A stretch of 7,621 nt of DNA from Bacteroidales bacterium (GTDB taxonomy: Bacteria > Bacteroidota > Bacteroidia > Bacteroidales > UBA1715), in the NCBI GenBank assembly GCA_031262005.1, contig JAISIO010000055.1, positions 1 to 7,621 of the forward strand, written 5' to 3'. The translations under genes were made by a program, and so were the position numbers. Under the pieces are notes generated by a model. The model ran no database searches, was not told where the DNA came from, and worked only from the letters and a program-made list of their open reading frames with translations. Positions 1 to 6,829 of the stretch are shown here, in pieces. How positions within the stretch are numbered: position 1 is the first letter of the stretch; every line of letters starts with the position of its first letter.

Positions 1-1
1 T

Positions 2-511
2 ATGGATTGGCGACCGGGTGTTAGACATGCTGTAACATTAGTTGGGTATAAAACTATACAAATTGGCGATAGAATTCTCATAGCAAGTAATACCGAACAG
101 AGAGAGATAATAATAGAGGCAGGCAACCCTTTAATAGGAGAAAATGCATGGATTTTCAAAAATAATTCCGGGACTTCTTGGGGGGAAAATGGCTTTGGTT
201 ATGTTGTAACCGATTGGGATGAAATATCCGCATATTTCATAACAGGTAGTGTAACAAGTCTTCAATATAATAACACAGATATTATTTGTGAAGATAGAGA
301 CGGCGACGGCTACTATTTTTGGGGCATAGGAGCAAAACCAGAAACTTGCCCGGACTGTGCCCGTGATGAACTGGACGGCGATGATTCTAATCCAAATTTA
401 GGCGCAATAGACGAATATGGTAATTTTTTACCAATGGTGTTTCCTCCCGCAAATACCAATCAAACAGTTAATGCTACCACCGCAACGTGGAATACAAGGT
501 CTATATATTGA
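2..511 (+). CDS. C1 (papain-like) cysteine peptidase, C-terminal part, 5' partial and frame-disrupted
   Basis: The reading frame is open at the left edge, so the N-terminal part and the catalytic Cys lie outside the window. The visible part has the papain-family His motif (HAVTLVGY, His at residue 9 of the visible frame) and the Asn motif (WIFKNNSGTSWGENGFGYV, Asn about 54). In papain the Asn is followed by Ser-Trp; here it is followed by Asn-Ser, so the usual Trp is missing. From about residue 96 a Cys/Asp-rich segment follows (DRDGDGYYFWGIG, CPDC, DELDGDDSNPNLG), resembling the calcium-binding-like tails of secreted Bacteroidota peptidases. The frame stops at 509-511 just after ATWNT, but the expected continuation (YIDNIVIPSG) is present in the next frame, so the gene looks frameshifted. 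It is presumably exported, but the signal peptide is not visible. Family assignment is good; the substrate is unknown. Confidence 0.8.
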   Translation: MDWRPGVRHAVTLVGYKTIQIGDRILIASNTEQREIIIEAGNPLIGENAWIFKNNSGTSWGENGFGYVVTDWDEISAYFITGSVTSLQYNNTDIICEDRDGDGYYFWGIGAKPETCPDCARDELDGDDSNPNLGAIDEYGNFLPMVFPPANTNQTVNATTATWNTRSIY

Positions 512-773
512 TAATATTGTCATTCCCTCGGGCGTAACATTAACAATAACCGGTATTGTAACAGCGGCAACGTGTAACACAATAACGATTCAAAATGGTG
601 GTAAACTTATCATAAACGGCGGCACTATTGACGGAGCATATATCATTGCACAAAGTGGGAGCGGATTTGCCATACGGAACAATGGAAAAGTATTATTAAG
701 TGGCTCTAATCAATTTGATGTGCAATTAGGTGCTGTGTTTAATTTAGATTCTGGCGAAGTTCGGTTGAAATAG
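501..773 (+). pseudogene. Frame-shifted C-terminal tail of the C1 peptidase gene
   Basis: This frame carries on where the upstream protease frame stops. It reads YIDNIVIPSGVTLTITG and then short alternating beta-type repeats (TITIQNGGKLIINGGTIDG, GFAIRNNGKVLLSG) ending GEVRLK. Such beta-helix-like ends follow C1 peptidase domains in Bacteroidota proteins. The nearest in-frame ATG is at 417, but bases 417 to about 500 in this frame are only a shadow of the upstream coding sequence, and no ribosome binding site precedes it, so I do not regard this as a separate gene. Adding back one AT pair in the TATATAT run at 502-508 would join both parts as ...WNTRSIYIDNIV.... The tail has no recognisable type IX secretion sorting domain. 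The choice between a true pseudogene, a variable locus and a sequencing error is open. Confidence 0.65.
502..508 (+). other. TATATAT run at the probable frameshift point
   Basis: A (TA)3T run sits where the protease reading frame is broken. The upstream frame ends at the TGA at 509-511; the downstream frame resumes within this run. The shift equals loss of two bases or gain of one. Loss of one TA unit gives the most natural joined protein. The run is short for a phase-variation tract, so an ordinary mutation or a sequence error is at least as likely. Confidence 0.55.
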
Positions 774-841
774 AAATAGGAGGTAGAATTAAGACGTAGA
801 TTCAAGTAACACTATTCAATAACTAACGAAAAAACAAACAA

Positions 842-1513
842 ATGAAAAAAATAATAACAATAGCCGCAGCCTGTATGATAAGTGCGGCAGCCTTTGGACA
901 AGTAAAGTTTGGTGTTAAAGCAGGTTTTAATACTTCGCGTTTAACGGAATTGAACACTATCGGTCTCTCGCAAGATAACGCTACAATGCTATTTAATGAC
1001 AAGAATTCCTCTACGGGTTTTCACGTAGGAGCTTACGCCAATTATTCTTTTAGTAAAACTTTGGGCGCGCAAGCAGAGCTTTTGTTTTCTACGCAAGGCG
1101 GCAGTAGTGTAGGATTGTTTTCGCCGCAAGACGGAAGGTTTGAAAAACAAACACAACGACTCAGTTTTATCAACCTACCCTTGTTGTTAGACATTAAACC
1201 CTTTGAACGCCCATTTAGTGTATTGGTAGGTCCGCAGTTGAGTGTGTGTGTCAATCGTTCATTCTCACACAAAGAATGGTATGGCAGTGATGTGAATTAT
1301 AACGATTTTGATGCAGCAATTGTGTTGGGAGCGCAGTATACTTTCTTTAAGCATTTGGCTGTTGGGTTGCGCTATAACGTAGGATTAATTCCAAGCACGC
1401 AATTTAATTATGAGTATTTTTACAAACCCGAAAATACCGATAAATTCCAAAAAGTTGCTTCACTGCGACAAACCAACAATATGTTACAACTAAGCGTTGG
1501 TTGGACGTTTTAA
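842..1513 (+). CDS. PorT-family outer-membrane beta-barrel protein
   Basis: The 223-residue protein begins with a clear Sec signal peptide (MKKIITIAAACMISAAAFG, cleavage probably before Gln20); its Cys11 lies inside the hydrophobic core and does not form a lipobox. The mature part, about 200 residues, alternates polar and hydrophobic residues in strands such as FGVKAGFNTS, FHVGAYANYSF, LGAQAELLFS, LAVGLRYNVGL and LQLSVGWTF, and ends in a terminal Phe, typical of barrels inserted by the Bam machinery. The length and pattern fit the Bacteroidota outer-membrane barrel family (Pfam OMP_b-brl_2, often named porin or PorT family), probably eight strands. The start is the ATG in an A-rich leader without Shine-Dalgarno, normal for the phylum. 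It is followed by two hairpins, the second a strong terminator, so it is probably monocistronic. Specific function is unknown; it should not be equated with PorT itself. Confidence 0.85.
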   Translation: MKKIITIAAACMISAAAFGQVKFGVKAGFNTSRLTELNTIGLSQDNATMLFNDKNSSTGFHVGAYANYSFSKTLGAQAELLFSTQGGSSVGLFSPQDGRFEKQTQRLSFINLPLLLDIKPFERPFSVLVGPQLSVCVNRSFSHKEWYGSDVNYNDFDAAIVLGAQYTFFKHLAVGLRYNVGLIPSTQFNYEYFYKPENTDKFQKVASLRQTNNMLQLSVGWTF

Positions 1514-1527
1514 TGGCTCAAATCAAA

Positions 1528-1558
1528 AAGAATTAGTCTATGATGTAGGCTAATTCTT
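1528..1558 (+). other. Hairpin downstream of the barrel gene, no U tract
   Basis: AAGAATTAG (1528-1536) pairs perfectly with CTAATTCTT (1550-1558). The interior continues with a T-G wobble and CTA/TAG, leaving a 5-nt loop (TGATG), for 13 pairs in all. No T run follows, so by itself it is not a classical intrinsic terminator. It may protect the 3' end of the barrel-gene mRNA or assist the terminator about 20 bases further on. Confidence 0.5.
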
Positions 1559-1572
1559 GAATCTTCGGAAAC

Positions 1573-1613
1573 AAAAAAAACCTCGCAAGAACATTCTTGC
1601 GAGGTTTTTTTTT
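1573..1613. terminator. Bidirectional intrinsic terminator between convergent genes
   Basis: CCTCGCAAGAA (1581-1591) and TTCTTGCGAGG (1594-1604) are perfect inverted copies; sterically this is a 10-bp stem with an ACAT tetraloop. Eight A precede the stem and nine T follow it, so it has a T tract after the stem on both strands. It would end the barrel-gene transcript (+) and the GH94 transcript (-), whose stop codon is 36 bases away. A small palindromic CTCTCTGAGAGAG follows at 1615-1627. Confidence 0.93.
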
Positions 1614-1639
1614 GCTCTCTGAGAGAGATTTAGGGGATT

Positions 1640-4054
1640 TTATCCCATAGTTACATCAACAACTACTTCGCCCGAAGTGAATACCGGTACTTTGTTGCCT
1701 TCTATTTCTTTGCCATTAACCACAACTTTTTTCACGCCTTTGCTCACGTGATTAGGGTTTGTAACATTGATTTTGTAAGTAGCACCACGGAATTTACGGG
1801 TAATGTTTAGTCCGTCCCATGAGGTTGGAATACATGGGTCTATGATTAAGCCATCTAATGCGGGGCGAACACCAGCAATCCATTGAGTTCCGGCAACATA
1901 AGTCCACGAAGAGGTTCCCGAAAGCCATGCGTTACGACCCATACCGAATTGTTTGTGTTCATCGCCCAATACGTTTTGCGGATAGCAATATGGTTCTGAT
2001 TCAAACACTTCCAATTTATCGTTTTTCGATGCAGGGTTAATTTGATTGTAGTATTGGAACGCTCTATCGCCACGTCCAGCAATAGTTTCGGCAATCATCA
2101 TCCACGGATTGGCATGAAGGAAAATACCGCCATTTTCTTTTGCTCCCGGAGGGTAAGTGGAAACACCCCCAAGTTCAGGGTCGAAACCGTTGTATCCGGG
2201 CCAACTGAGTTTAATACCAAACGAAGTATTCAATTTATCATAAATAGTATCAAGAGCCGTAATCATGCGTTCGCCTTCAGCAAATCCCGAAATCACAGGC
2301 CACGATTGACCATTGGTAAACACTTTTCCATATTGGTTTTCGTCGCTACCAAGAGCTTCGCCGTTTGGTTTGAACCAGCGTTTCCACCATTTGCCGTCCC
2401 ATGCGTGCTCGTTTACAGCTTTTTTCATTTCGGCATAGTAGCCTTCAAGCGTTTTTTTGTATTCCGCTTCTCCAATCACGTCGCATATTGCAATCATTTC
2501 AATCAGAGCTTTTCCGAAAAGGTTGGCATTGAATAATGATTCTGCGCCATGAGCCAAGTTCACGGTGTCGTTCCAGTCGGCAAAACCTAAGTGAGGTAAT
2601 CCGTGTTGTCCTCTGTCGTTCCAAGTGAAATTGATTGAACGTTTCAAGTGTTCCCACACAGTACCTTTTTCGCGTTTTTCAAGTGGTAATTTTTTGTCGT
2701 AGAACGTAATTTCTTTTTTCAAAAAATCCAAATTTCCGGTTTCTTTCAAATATTGTGCTACGGTTTGCACAATCCACAAATGGTCGTCGCCGTAGTAATC
2801 GGGTAATTCGGGTTCTTCACGCGAGTCGCCTTCGTTTGCTTCCATTGTTGAAGGGAAATATTGGTGCATAGCCGAACCGTTTGCCAACTGTACCGAAAGC
2901 AAATTTTCGGCAAGCACACGAGCTTCTTCGGGCATATGCGACATTGCTCCAAGCAAGTCCTGCGAAGAATCGCGGAAGCCAATACCGCGTGAGCTACCAA
3001 ATCCTAATTGATACATTGACAAATAACGCGACCAGTTTTTAGTAGTGTGGCACTGACGAGGATTGTGTACATTTATCATTGAGTTGAATGATGCATCGGG
3101 AGTTTCAATTACCATTGCAGTTAAATATTCTTCCCAGAATTTAGCTAAATCGGCAAATGCTTTATCAACATTTGCAAGATTGCGATATTTTGCAATTTCT
3201 TCTTGCGCAGCAGCCAACGATTCTTTTTGTGTCAATTGCGTACAAGTGCGTTGAGTTTCGCCGTTTGCCATGTTGCCGAAATGAATCATAAGAGCGGCAA
3301 TATTATCGCCGCGTACACATTCTGAATTTGATAATTCGGGTTTTTCTAATGCTAATGGATTAGCAAATGAACCATATTCAAAATCGCCGAGGAACACACG
3401 ACGGTCGCCGTCAAATGAAGAAACTGGACGGTCGCAGGTTACTAAATTTACTGCATAATTTTTCTTCATAAATGCGTATTGCTCAAGCACCACGTGTCCG
3501 TCTTTTTCCCAATGACCGTTCAAAGTCATAGTTTGTGGCACCCAGTCGGCATTTGTTAATTGTTTCAACGCATCGAAGTGTGTAAATTCATACACAGGAA
3601 TTACATCTATTTCCATGTTTTTGCCGGAAATATTGGTAATTTTAATGTCTTGTAACAACGTTTGCGCTCCAGCAGGAATGAATATTGTAATTTCAGATTT
3701 TACTCCGTAGGCTTCTACAACCCAAGTAGAATACGAAAGTCCGATGTGGCATTCAAATTTGTCTAATTTTTTGAGCGTTGGTGTAAAAAATGGTGAAAAT
3801 ACGTTGTACGTACCGTCAGCATTTTTTATACGGATATACACCGTAGATGCTTTGAAATCAGATTGAGGCATTTGTGCAATGTATTTTGTAATACGGTTCA
3901 AAGCAGGGTCGCCTTTGCAAATAAGCGAACCGCCCGTATTATCAACAATACCACCAAATTCCAATGTTCCCACGTAATTAGCCCACTTAATTGGTGTTTT
4001 TGGGGTAGTAATTACATACTCTTTTTTTGCGTCGTCAAAATATCCGAATTGCAT
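1640..4054 (-). CDS. GH94 glycoside phosphorylase (cellobiose/chitobiose phosphorylase-like)
   Basis: This 804-residue protein is full length for family GH94 inverting phosphorylases, which cleave a beta-linked disaccharide with phosphate to give an alpha-sugar-1-phosphate and a free sugar. It starts like known members (FGYFDDAKKEYVITTPKTP) and has an N-terminal beta-sandwich (about 1-300) and an (alpha/alpha)6 barrel (about 320-720). Sugar-binding GIGFRDSSQD is at 357-366. DWND at 493-496 places the catalytic general acid at Asp496. By analogy with Vibrio and Cellulomonas (Cellvibrio) gilvus enzymes, phosphate ligands are Arg356, His647 (FLHANPW) and Ser712-Gly713, with Ser replacing the usual Thr. 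The YPPGAKENGG loop (about 634-643) shapes the acceptor site. There is no signal peptide, so it should be cytoplasmic. No transporter or SusC/D pair is adjacent. Family is certain; substrate (cellobiose, diacetylchitobiose, cellobionate or another) cannot be decided from sequence reading. Confidence 0.92.
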   Translation of the reverse strand: MQFGYFDDAKKEYVITTPKTPIKWANYVGTLEFGGIVDNTGGSLICKGDPALNRITKYIAQMPQSDFKASTVYIRIKNADGTYNVFSPFFTPTLKKLDKFECHIGLSYSTWVVEAYGVKSEITIFIPAGAQTLLQDIKITNISGKNMEIDVIPVYEFTHFDALKQLTNADWVPQTMTLNGHWEKDGHVVLEQYAFMKKNYAVNLVTCDRPVSSFDGDRRVFLGDFEYGSFANPLALEKPELSNSECVRGDNIAALMIHFGNMANGETQRTCTQLTQKESLAAAQEEIAKYRNLANVDKAFADLAKFWEEYLTAMVIETPDASFNSMINVHNPRQCHTTKNWSRYLSMYQLGFGSSRGIGFRDSSQDLLGAMSHMPEEARVLAENLLSVQLANGSAMHQYFPSTMEANEGDSREEPELPDYYGDDHLWIVQTVAQYLKETGNLDFLKKEITFYDKKLPLEKREKGTVWEHLKRSINFTWNDRGQHGLPHLGFADWNDTVNLAHGAESLFNANLFGKALIEMIAICDVIGEAEYKKTLEGYYAEMKKAVNEHAWDGKWWKRWFKPNGEALGSDENQYGKVFTNGQSWPVISGFAEGERMITALDTIYDKLNTSFGIKLSWPGYNGFDPELGGVSTYPPGAKENGGIFLHANPWMMIAETIAGRGDRAFQYYNQINPASKNDKLEVFESEPYCYPQNVLGDEHKQFGMGRNAWLSGTSSWTYVAGTQWIAGVRPALDGLIIDPCIPTSWDGLNITRKFRGATYKINVTNPNHVSKGVKKVVVNGKEIEGNKVPVFTSGEVVVDVTMG

Positions 4055-4100
4055 AGAATAAATGTTTTATAAGTTAATATTTTTAGTTTGTAAGGTTTTT

Positions 4101-4179
4101 AGTAAACGAGTAAACGAGTAAACAAGTAGACGAGTAGACAAGTTTCTTAGTAACTTGTTTACTCGTCTACTTGTCTACT
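4101..4179. repeat. 8-bp-periodic repeat forming a 27-bp hairpin after rpoD
   Basis: Five head-to-tail 8-mers (AGTAAACG twice, AGTAAACA, AGTAGACG, AGTAGACA) fill 4101-4140. After a short spacer, three 8-mers of the same family appear in inverted orientation. The arms 4117-4143 and 4153-4179 pair over 27 positions with 25 Watson-Crick pairs, one G-T and one A-C. One more T-A pair closes a 7-nt loop (TCTTAGT). The right arm ends one base from the rpoD stop codon. No T tract follows on either strand, so it is not a standard intrinsic terminator. It may act as an mRNA 3' stabiliser, an attenuating hairpin between rpoD and the GH94 gene, or a dispersed repeat element. Confidence 0.85.
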
Positions 4180-5043
4180 TTACCCTAAATACGTTTTCAA
4201 AATTTTACTTTTAGGTACTTGTTTCAAGCGGCGCACGGCTTTTTCTTTAATTTGGCGCACACGCTCGCGGGTTAAACCGAATTCGGCACCGATTTCTTCC
4301 AAGGTAAAAGGGTTTTTTACTCCCAAGCCGAAATATAAGCGCACTATGGCAGCTTCTCGTTCGGTAAGGGTAGAAATGGCTCGTTCGATTTCTTTGCGTA
4401 GCGATTCTTGTATGAGCAATTGATCGGGCGAAGGTGTATCTTTATTATCGAGCACATCGTATAAAGTTCCTTCCTCGCTTTGTGAAAGTGGAGCATCCAT
4501 AGAAATGTGTCGCCCCGAATTTTTAAGCGATTCTTTCACGTCGCGCGTGCTGCAATCAAGTTGCGCAGCAACTTCTTCGGCGGTTGGCTCACGTTCAAAC
4601 TCTTGTTCAAGAGCCGAAAGTGTTTTATTTATTTTATTAATAGAACCAATTTTATTCAACGGCAAACGTACAATACGTGCTTGTTCTGCCAAAGCCTGCA
4701 AAATAGATTGGCGAATCCACCACACAGCGTAGGAGATAAATTTGAAACCGCGAGTTTCGTCGAAACGTTGCGCCGCTTTAATCAAACCTAAATTACCTTC
4801 GTTGATGAGGTCTGGCAAACTAAGTCCTTGATTTTGATATTGTTTTGAAACCGAAACAACAAAACGAAGATTTGCCTTTATTAATTTATTCAATGCACGT
4901 TGGTCGCCTTCACGAATACGTTTTGCTAACTCAACTTCTTCCTCAGCGGAAATCAAATCAACCTTGCCGATTTCGTGCAAATACTTGTCTAACGAAGGCG
5001 TATCGCGATTTGTAACCTGTTTTGTGATTTTTAATTGTCTCAT
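4180..5043 (-). CDS. rpoD: Primary RNA polymerase sigma factor (sigma-70 family, RpoD)
   Basis: The 287-residue protein has the size and sequence of the Bacteroidota housekeeping sigma factor, which directs RNA polymerase to TTTG/TAnnTTTG promoters. Region 1.2 covers about 15-48 (SLDKYLHEIGKVDLISAEEE). Region 2, with the core-binding DLINEGNLGLIKAAQRFD (78-95) and the -10-reading and melting segment FKFISYAVWWIRQSILQ (100-116), is intact. Region 3 spans about 127-205, and the region 4.2 helix-turn-helix (TLEEIGAEFGLTRERVRQIK) is at 247-266. Region 1.1 and the long non-conserved insert of proteobacterial RpoD are absent, as usual in this phylum. The N-terminus MRQLKITKQVTNRDT and C-terminus SKILKTYLG match the family ends, so the ATG is secure. 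It is divergent from porX. Its 3' end abuts the periodic hairpin, and the GH94 gene lies downstream on the same strand. Confidence 0.96.
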   Translation of the reverse strand: MRQLKITKQVTNRDTPSLDKYLHEIGKVDLISAEEEVELAKRIREGDQRALNKLIKANLRFVVSVSKQYQNQGLSLPDLINEGNLGLIKAAQRFDETRGFKFISYAVWWIRQSILQALAEQARIVRLPLNKIGSINKINKTLSALEQEFEREPTAEEVAAQLDCSTRDVKESLKNSGRHISMDAPLSQSEEGTLYDVLDNKDTPSPDQLLIQESLRKEIERAISTLTEREAAIVRLYFGLGVKNPFTLEEIGAEFGLTRERVRQIKEKAVRRLKQVPKSKILKTYLG

Positions 5044-5193
5044 TACTATATAATTAGAGTAAAATAACCAAAATTGCTTGCAAATTTCGTACTTTTTTTG
5101 AGATAAACCTTGCTTTTATACAAAAAAATACAGCAATTGAATGAAATTTTACAGCAGATAAAATATAACGTGTAATTCAAACGTAAGTAAGAA

Positions 5194-5216
5194 AGTGAAA
5201 AAACAGATTTTTCACT
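5194..5216. promoter_or_regulatory. Perfect 9-bp inverted repeat at the porX promoter (candidate operator)
   Basis: AGTGAAAAA (5194-5202) and TTTTTCACT (5208-5216) are exact inverted copies separated by ACAGA. The right arm shares its last base with the TAnnTTTG element at 5216-5223, so the palindrome fills the spacer where polymerase would bind. This is the geometry of a repressor site or a regulatory palindrome. The arms are rich in A and T, so chance is not excluded. No binding protein can be named. Confidence 0.45.
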
Positions 5217-5223
5217 ACTTTTG
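5216..5223 (+). promoter_or_regulatory. Bacteroidota -7 promoter element (TACTTTTG) for porX
   Basis: TACTTTTG matches the TAnnTTTG consensus used by the Bacteroidota primary sigma factor. It lies 21 bases before the porX ATG at 5245, predicting a start of transcription near 5230 and a short leader. No clear TTTG/TTG -33 box is seen about 19-21 bases upstream, so the promoter may be weak or regulator-dependent. Confidence 0.6.
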
Positions 5224-5244
5224 CACAAATCTAATACGAATATC

Positions 5245-6804
5245 ATGACAAAAACCACAATTCTTTGGGCTGACGATGAAATAGAATTGCTCAAACCCCA
5301 TATTTTGTTTCTGCAAACTAAAGGCTATGAGGTGATAGCGGTAAACAGCGGTACCGATGCTGTTGAAAAATGTACTAATCCTGATATTGACATTGTGTTT
5401 TTAGACGAGCAAATGCCCGGAATTACAGGTTTGGAGGCGTTGGCGCAAATAAAACGGCTAAACCCGAATGTGCCGGTAGTGATGATTACCAAAAGTGAAG
5501 CCGAAGATATTATGGAGGCTGCCATAGGTGCGCAAATCAATGATTATTTGATAAAACCGGTTAATCCTAATCAGATTTTACTTTCGATTAAGAAAAATCT
5601 TGATACAAAAAATCTTATTACCCAACAAACTACGCAAAATTATCAGGCAGAATTTACGCAATTGGGAATGAAAATTGCAAATGCCGATACGTGGCAAGAT
5701 TGGATTGCGGTGCATCAAGAACTTACACACTGGGAGGCAAAGCTTTCGCAATCGAAAGACCGAGCAATGAATTCGGTGTTTGTAATGCAAAAACAAGATG
5801 CTGATGTGCAGTTTGCTAAATTTATAAAGAAAAATTATATCGGTTGGCTCGACAGCAACAACGACGACAAACCAATACTTTCCTCGAATGTGTTTCGTGA
5901 AAAAGTGTTTCCAAACATTAAGAAGGGAAGACAGACCTTGCTGTTGGTAATTGATAATTTGCGCTACGACCATTGGTGCAATTTGCGTCCGCTGGTAAGT
6001 GAATACTATACTGTGCAAGACGATGCACTCTATTACAGCATACTGCCTACTTCTACGCAGTATGCCCGCAATTCGCTATTTGCAGGGCTTATGCCTTTGG
6101 ACATAGAAAAAATATACCCTGAATTGTGGAAAAACGACGATGATGAAGATGAACTAAAAAATCAATACGAAGAAAATTTGCTGGCAACACAACTCAAACG
6201 ATTGGGCTATACTGATAAGTTTTTCTTTGAAAAAATTACCAGCATTAACCCCGGACGACGAGTAACCGATAAATTGCAGGCAATTCAGCAGCATCAATTT
6301 TCGGTAATTGTGTACAATTTTGTAGATACGCTTTCGCACGCCCGTACCGAAATGGACATGATTAAAGAACTTGCCGCAGATGAGGCAGCCTACCGCTCGC
6401 TCACCTATTCGTGGTTTACTCATTCTACGCTTTTTGAACTTGTGCAAGAATTGTCGCAAAAAAACATTGACATAATAATAACTACCGACCACGGTTCGGT
6501 GCGAGTACAAAACCCTATAAAAGTGCTTGCCGACAAAACGGTAACTTCAAATTTGCGTTACAAACAAGGCAAAGCTTTGTCCTACAATCCCAAAGAGGTA
6601 TTTGAAATAAAAAAACCGCATGAGGCGCATTTGCCAATGGTTAATTTGAGTTCTACCTATATTTTTGCTACCAGTCATGATTTTTTTGCGTACCCGAATA
6701 ATTTTAATTATTACGCAAAATATTATCGCGATAGTTTTCAGCACGGAGGCGTTTCGTTAGACGAAATAATTATTCCTTGTGTGCATTTGGTCGCAAAAAA
6801 ATAA
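5245..6804 (+). CDS. porX: PorX-type response regulator with PglZ/alkaline-phosphatase domain
   Basis: This 519-residue protein joins a CheY-like receiver (about 1-120) through a helical linker (about 120-220) to a PglZ/alkaline-phosphatase-superfamily domain (about 225-519). Receiver key residues are present: Asp10/Asp11, phospho-acceptor Asp54 (VFLDEQMPG), Thr82 and Lys104. The metallo-phosphatase set also appears complete: Asp237 (VIDNLRYDHW), nucleophile-position Thr271 (PTSTQYARN), Asp361 and His365 (FVDTLSHART), Asp415-His416 (TTDHG) and His500 (FQHGG). Length and order match Porphyromonas gingivalis PorX, which works with the PorY kinase and SigP to control type IX secretion and has been reported to have zinc-dependent phosphodiesterase activity. 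The ATG at 5245 (MTKTTILWADDE) is preferred to the TTG at 5221, which lies inside the promoter element. The protein has no DNA-binding domain and is cytosolic. tsaE follows 25 bases later. Confidence 0.92.
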   Translation: MTKTTILWADDEIELLKPHILFLQTKGYEVIAVNSGTDAVEKCTNPDIDIVFLDEQMPGITGLEALAQIKRLNPNVPVVMITKSEAEDIMEAAIGAQINDYLIKPVNPNQILLSIKKNLDTKNLITQQTTQNYQAEFTQLGMKIANADTWQDWIAVHQELTHWEAKLSQSKDRAMNSVFVMQKQDADVQFAKFIKKNYIGWLDSNNDDKPILSSNVFREKVFPNIKKGRQTLLLVIDNLRYDHWCNLRPLVSEYYTVQDDALYYSILPTSTQYARNSLFAGLMPLDIEKIYPELWKNDDDEDELKNQYEENLLATQLKRLGYTDKFFFEKITSINPGRRVTDKLQAIQQHQFSVIVYNFVDTLSHARTEMDMIKELAADEAAYRSLTYSWFTHSTLFELVQELSQKNIDIIITTDHGSVRVQNPIKVLADKTVTSNLRYKQGKALSYNPKEVFEIKKPHEAHLPMVNLSSTYIFATSHDFFAYPNNFNYYAKYYRDSFQHGGVSLDEIIIPCVHLVAKK

Positions 6805-6829
6805 GCAATCACCAATTACAATTTATAGT

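Noticed and set aside
417..500. Separate gene starting at ATG 417
   Set aside because: The first 28 or so codons are the protease sequence read out of frame; only the part after about 501 resembles the protease tail.
778..784. AGGAGGT, a perfect Shine-Dalgarno-like string
   Set aside because: It is 57 bases before the barrel-gene ATG, and no ATG lies at a suitable distance; the phylum rarely depends on such sites.
2042..2536. 164-codon plus-strand frame inside the GH94 gene
   Set aside because: It is fully antisense to a conserved catalytic domain and has no family features.
4101..4179. Possible CRISPR array
   Set aside because: Units are 8 bp with no unique spacers, and part of them is inverted; no cas genes are present.
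5069..5076. CAATTTTG on the minus strand as an rpoD -7 element
   Set aside because: It has one mismatch to TAnnTTTG at the important first T, and no -33 box at the proper distance; in A/T-rich DNA this is too weak to call.
5221..5244. TTG start at 5221 that would lengthen porX by 8 codons
   Set aside because: The TTG is part of the TACTTTTG promoter element, and the receiver domain starts normally at the ATG at 5245.
5578..6018. 146-codon minus-strand frame inside porX
   Set aside because: It is antisense to conserved porX coding sequence; the composition is that of a shadow frame.
5245..6804. PglZ domain as a sign of a BREX phage-defence system
   Set aside because: The receiver-PglZ fusion is the PorX architecture, and no other BREX genes are nearby.
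6779..6829. GTG start at 6779 for tsaE
   Set aside because: It overlaps the end of porX and adds 17 residues unlike TsaE; ATG 6830 gives the family N-terminus.
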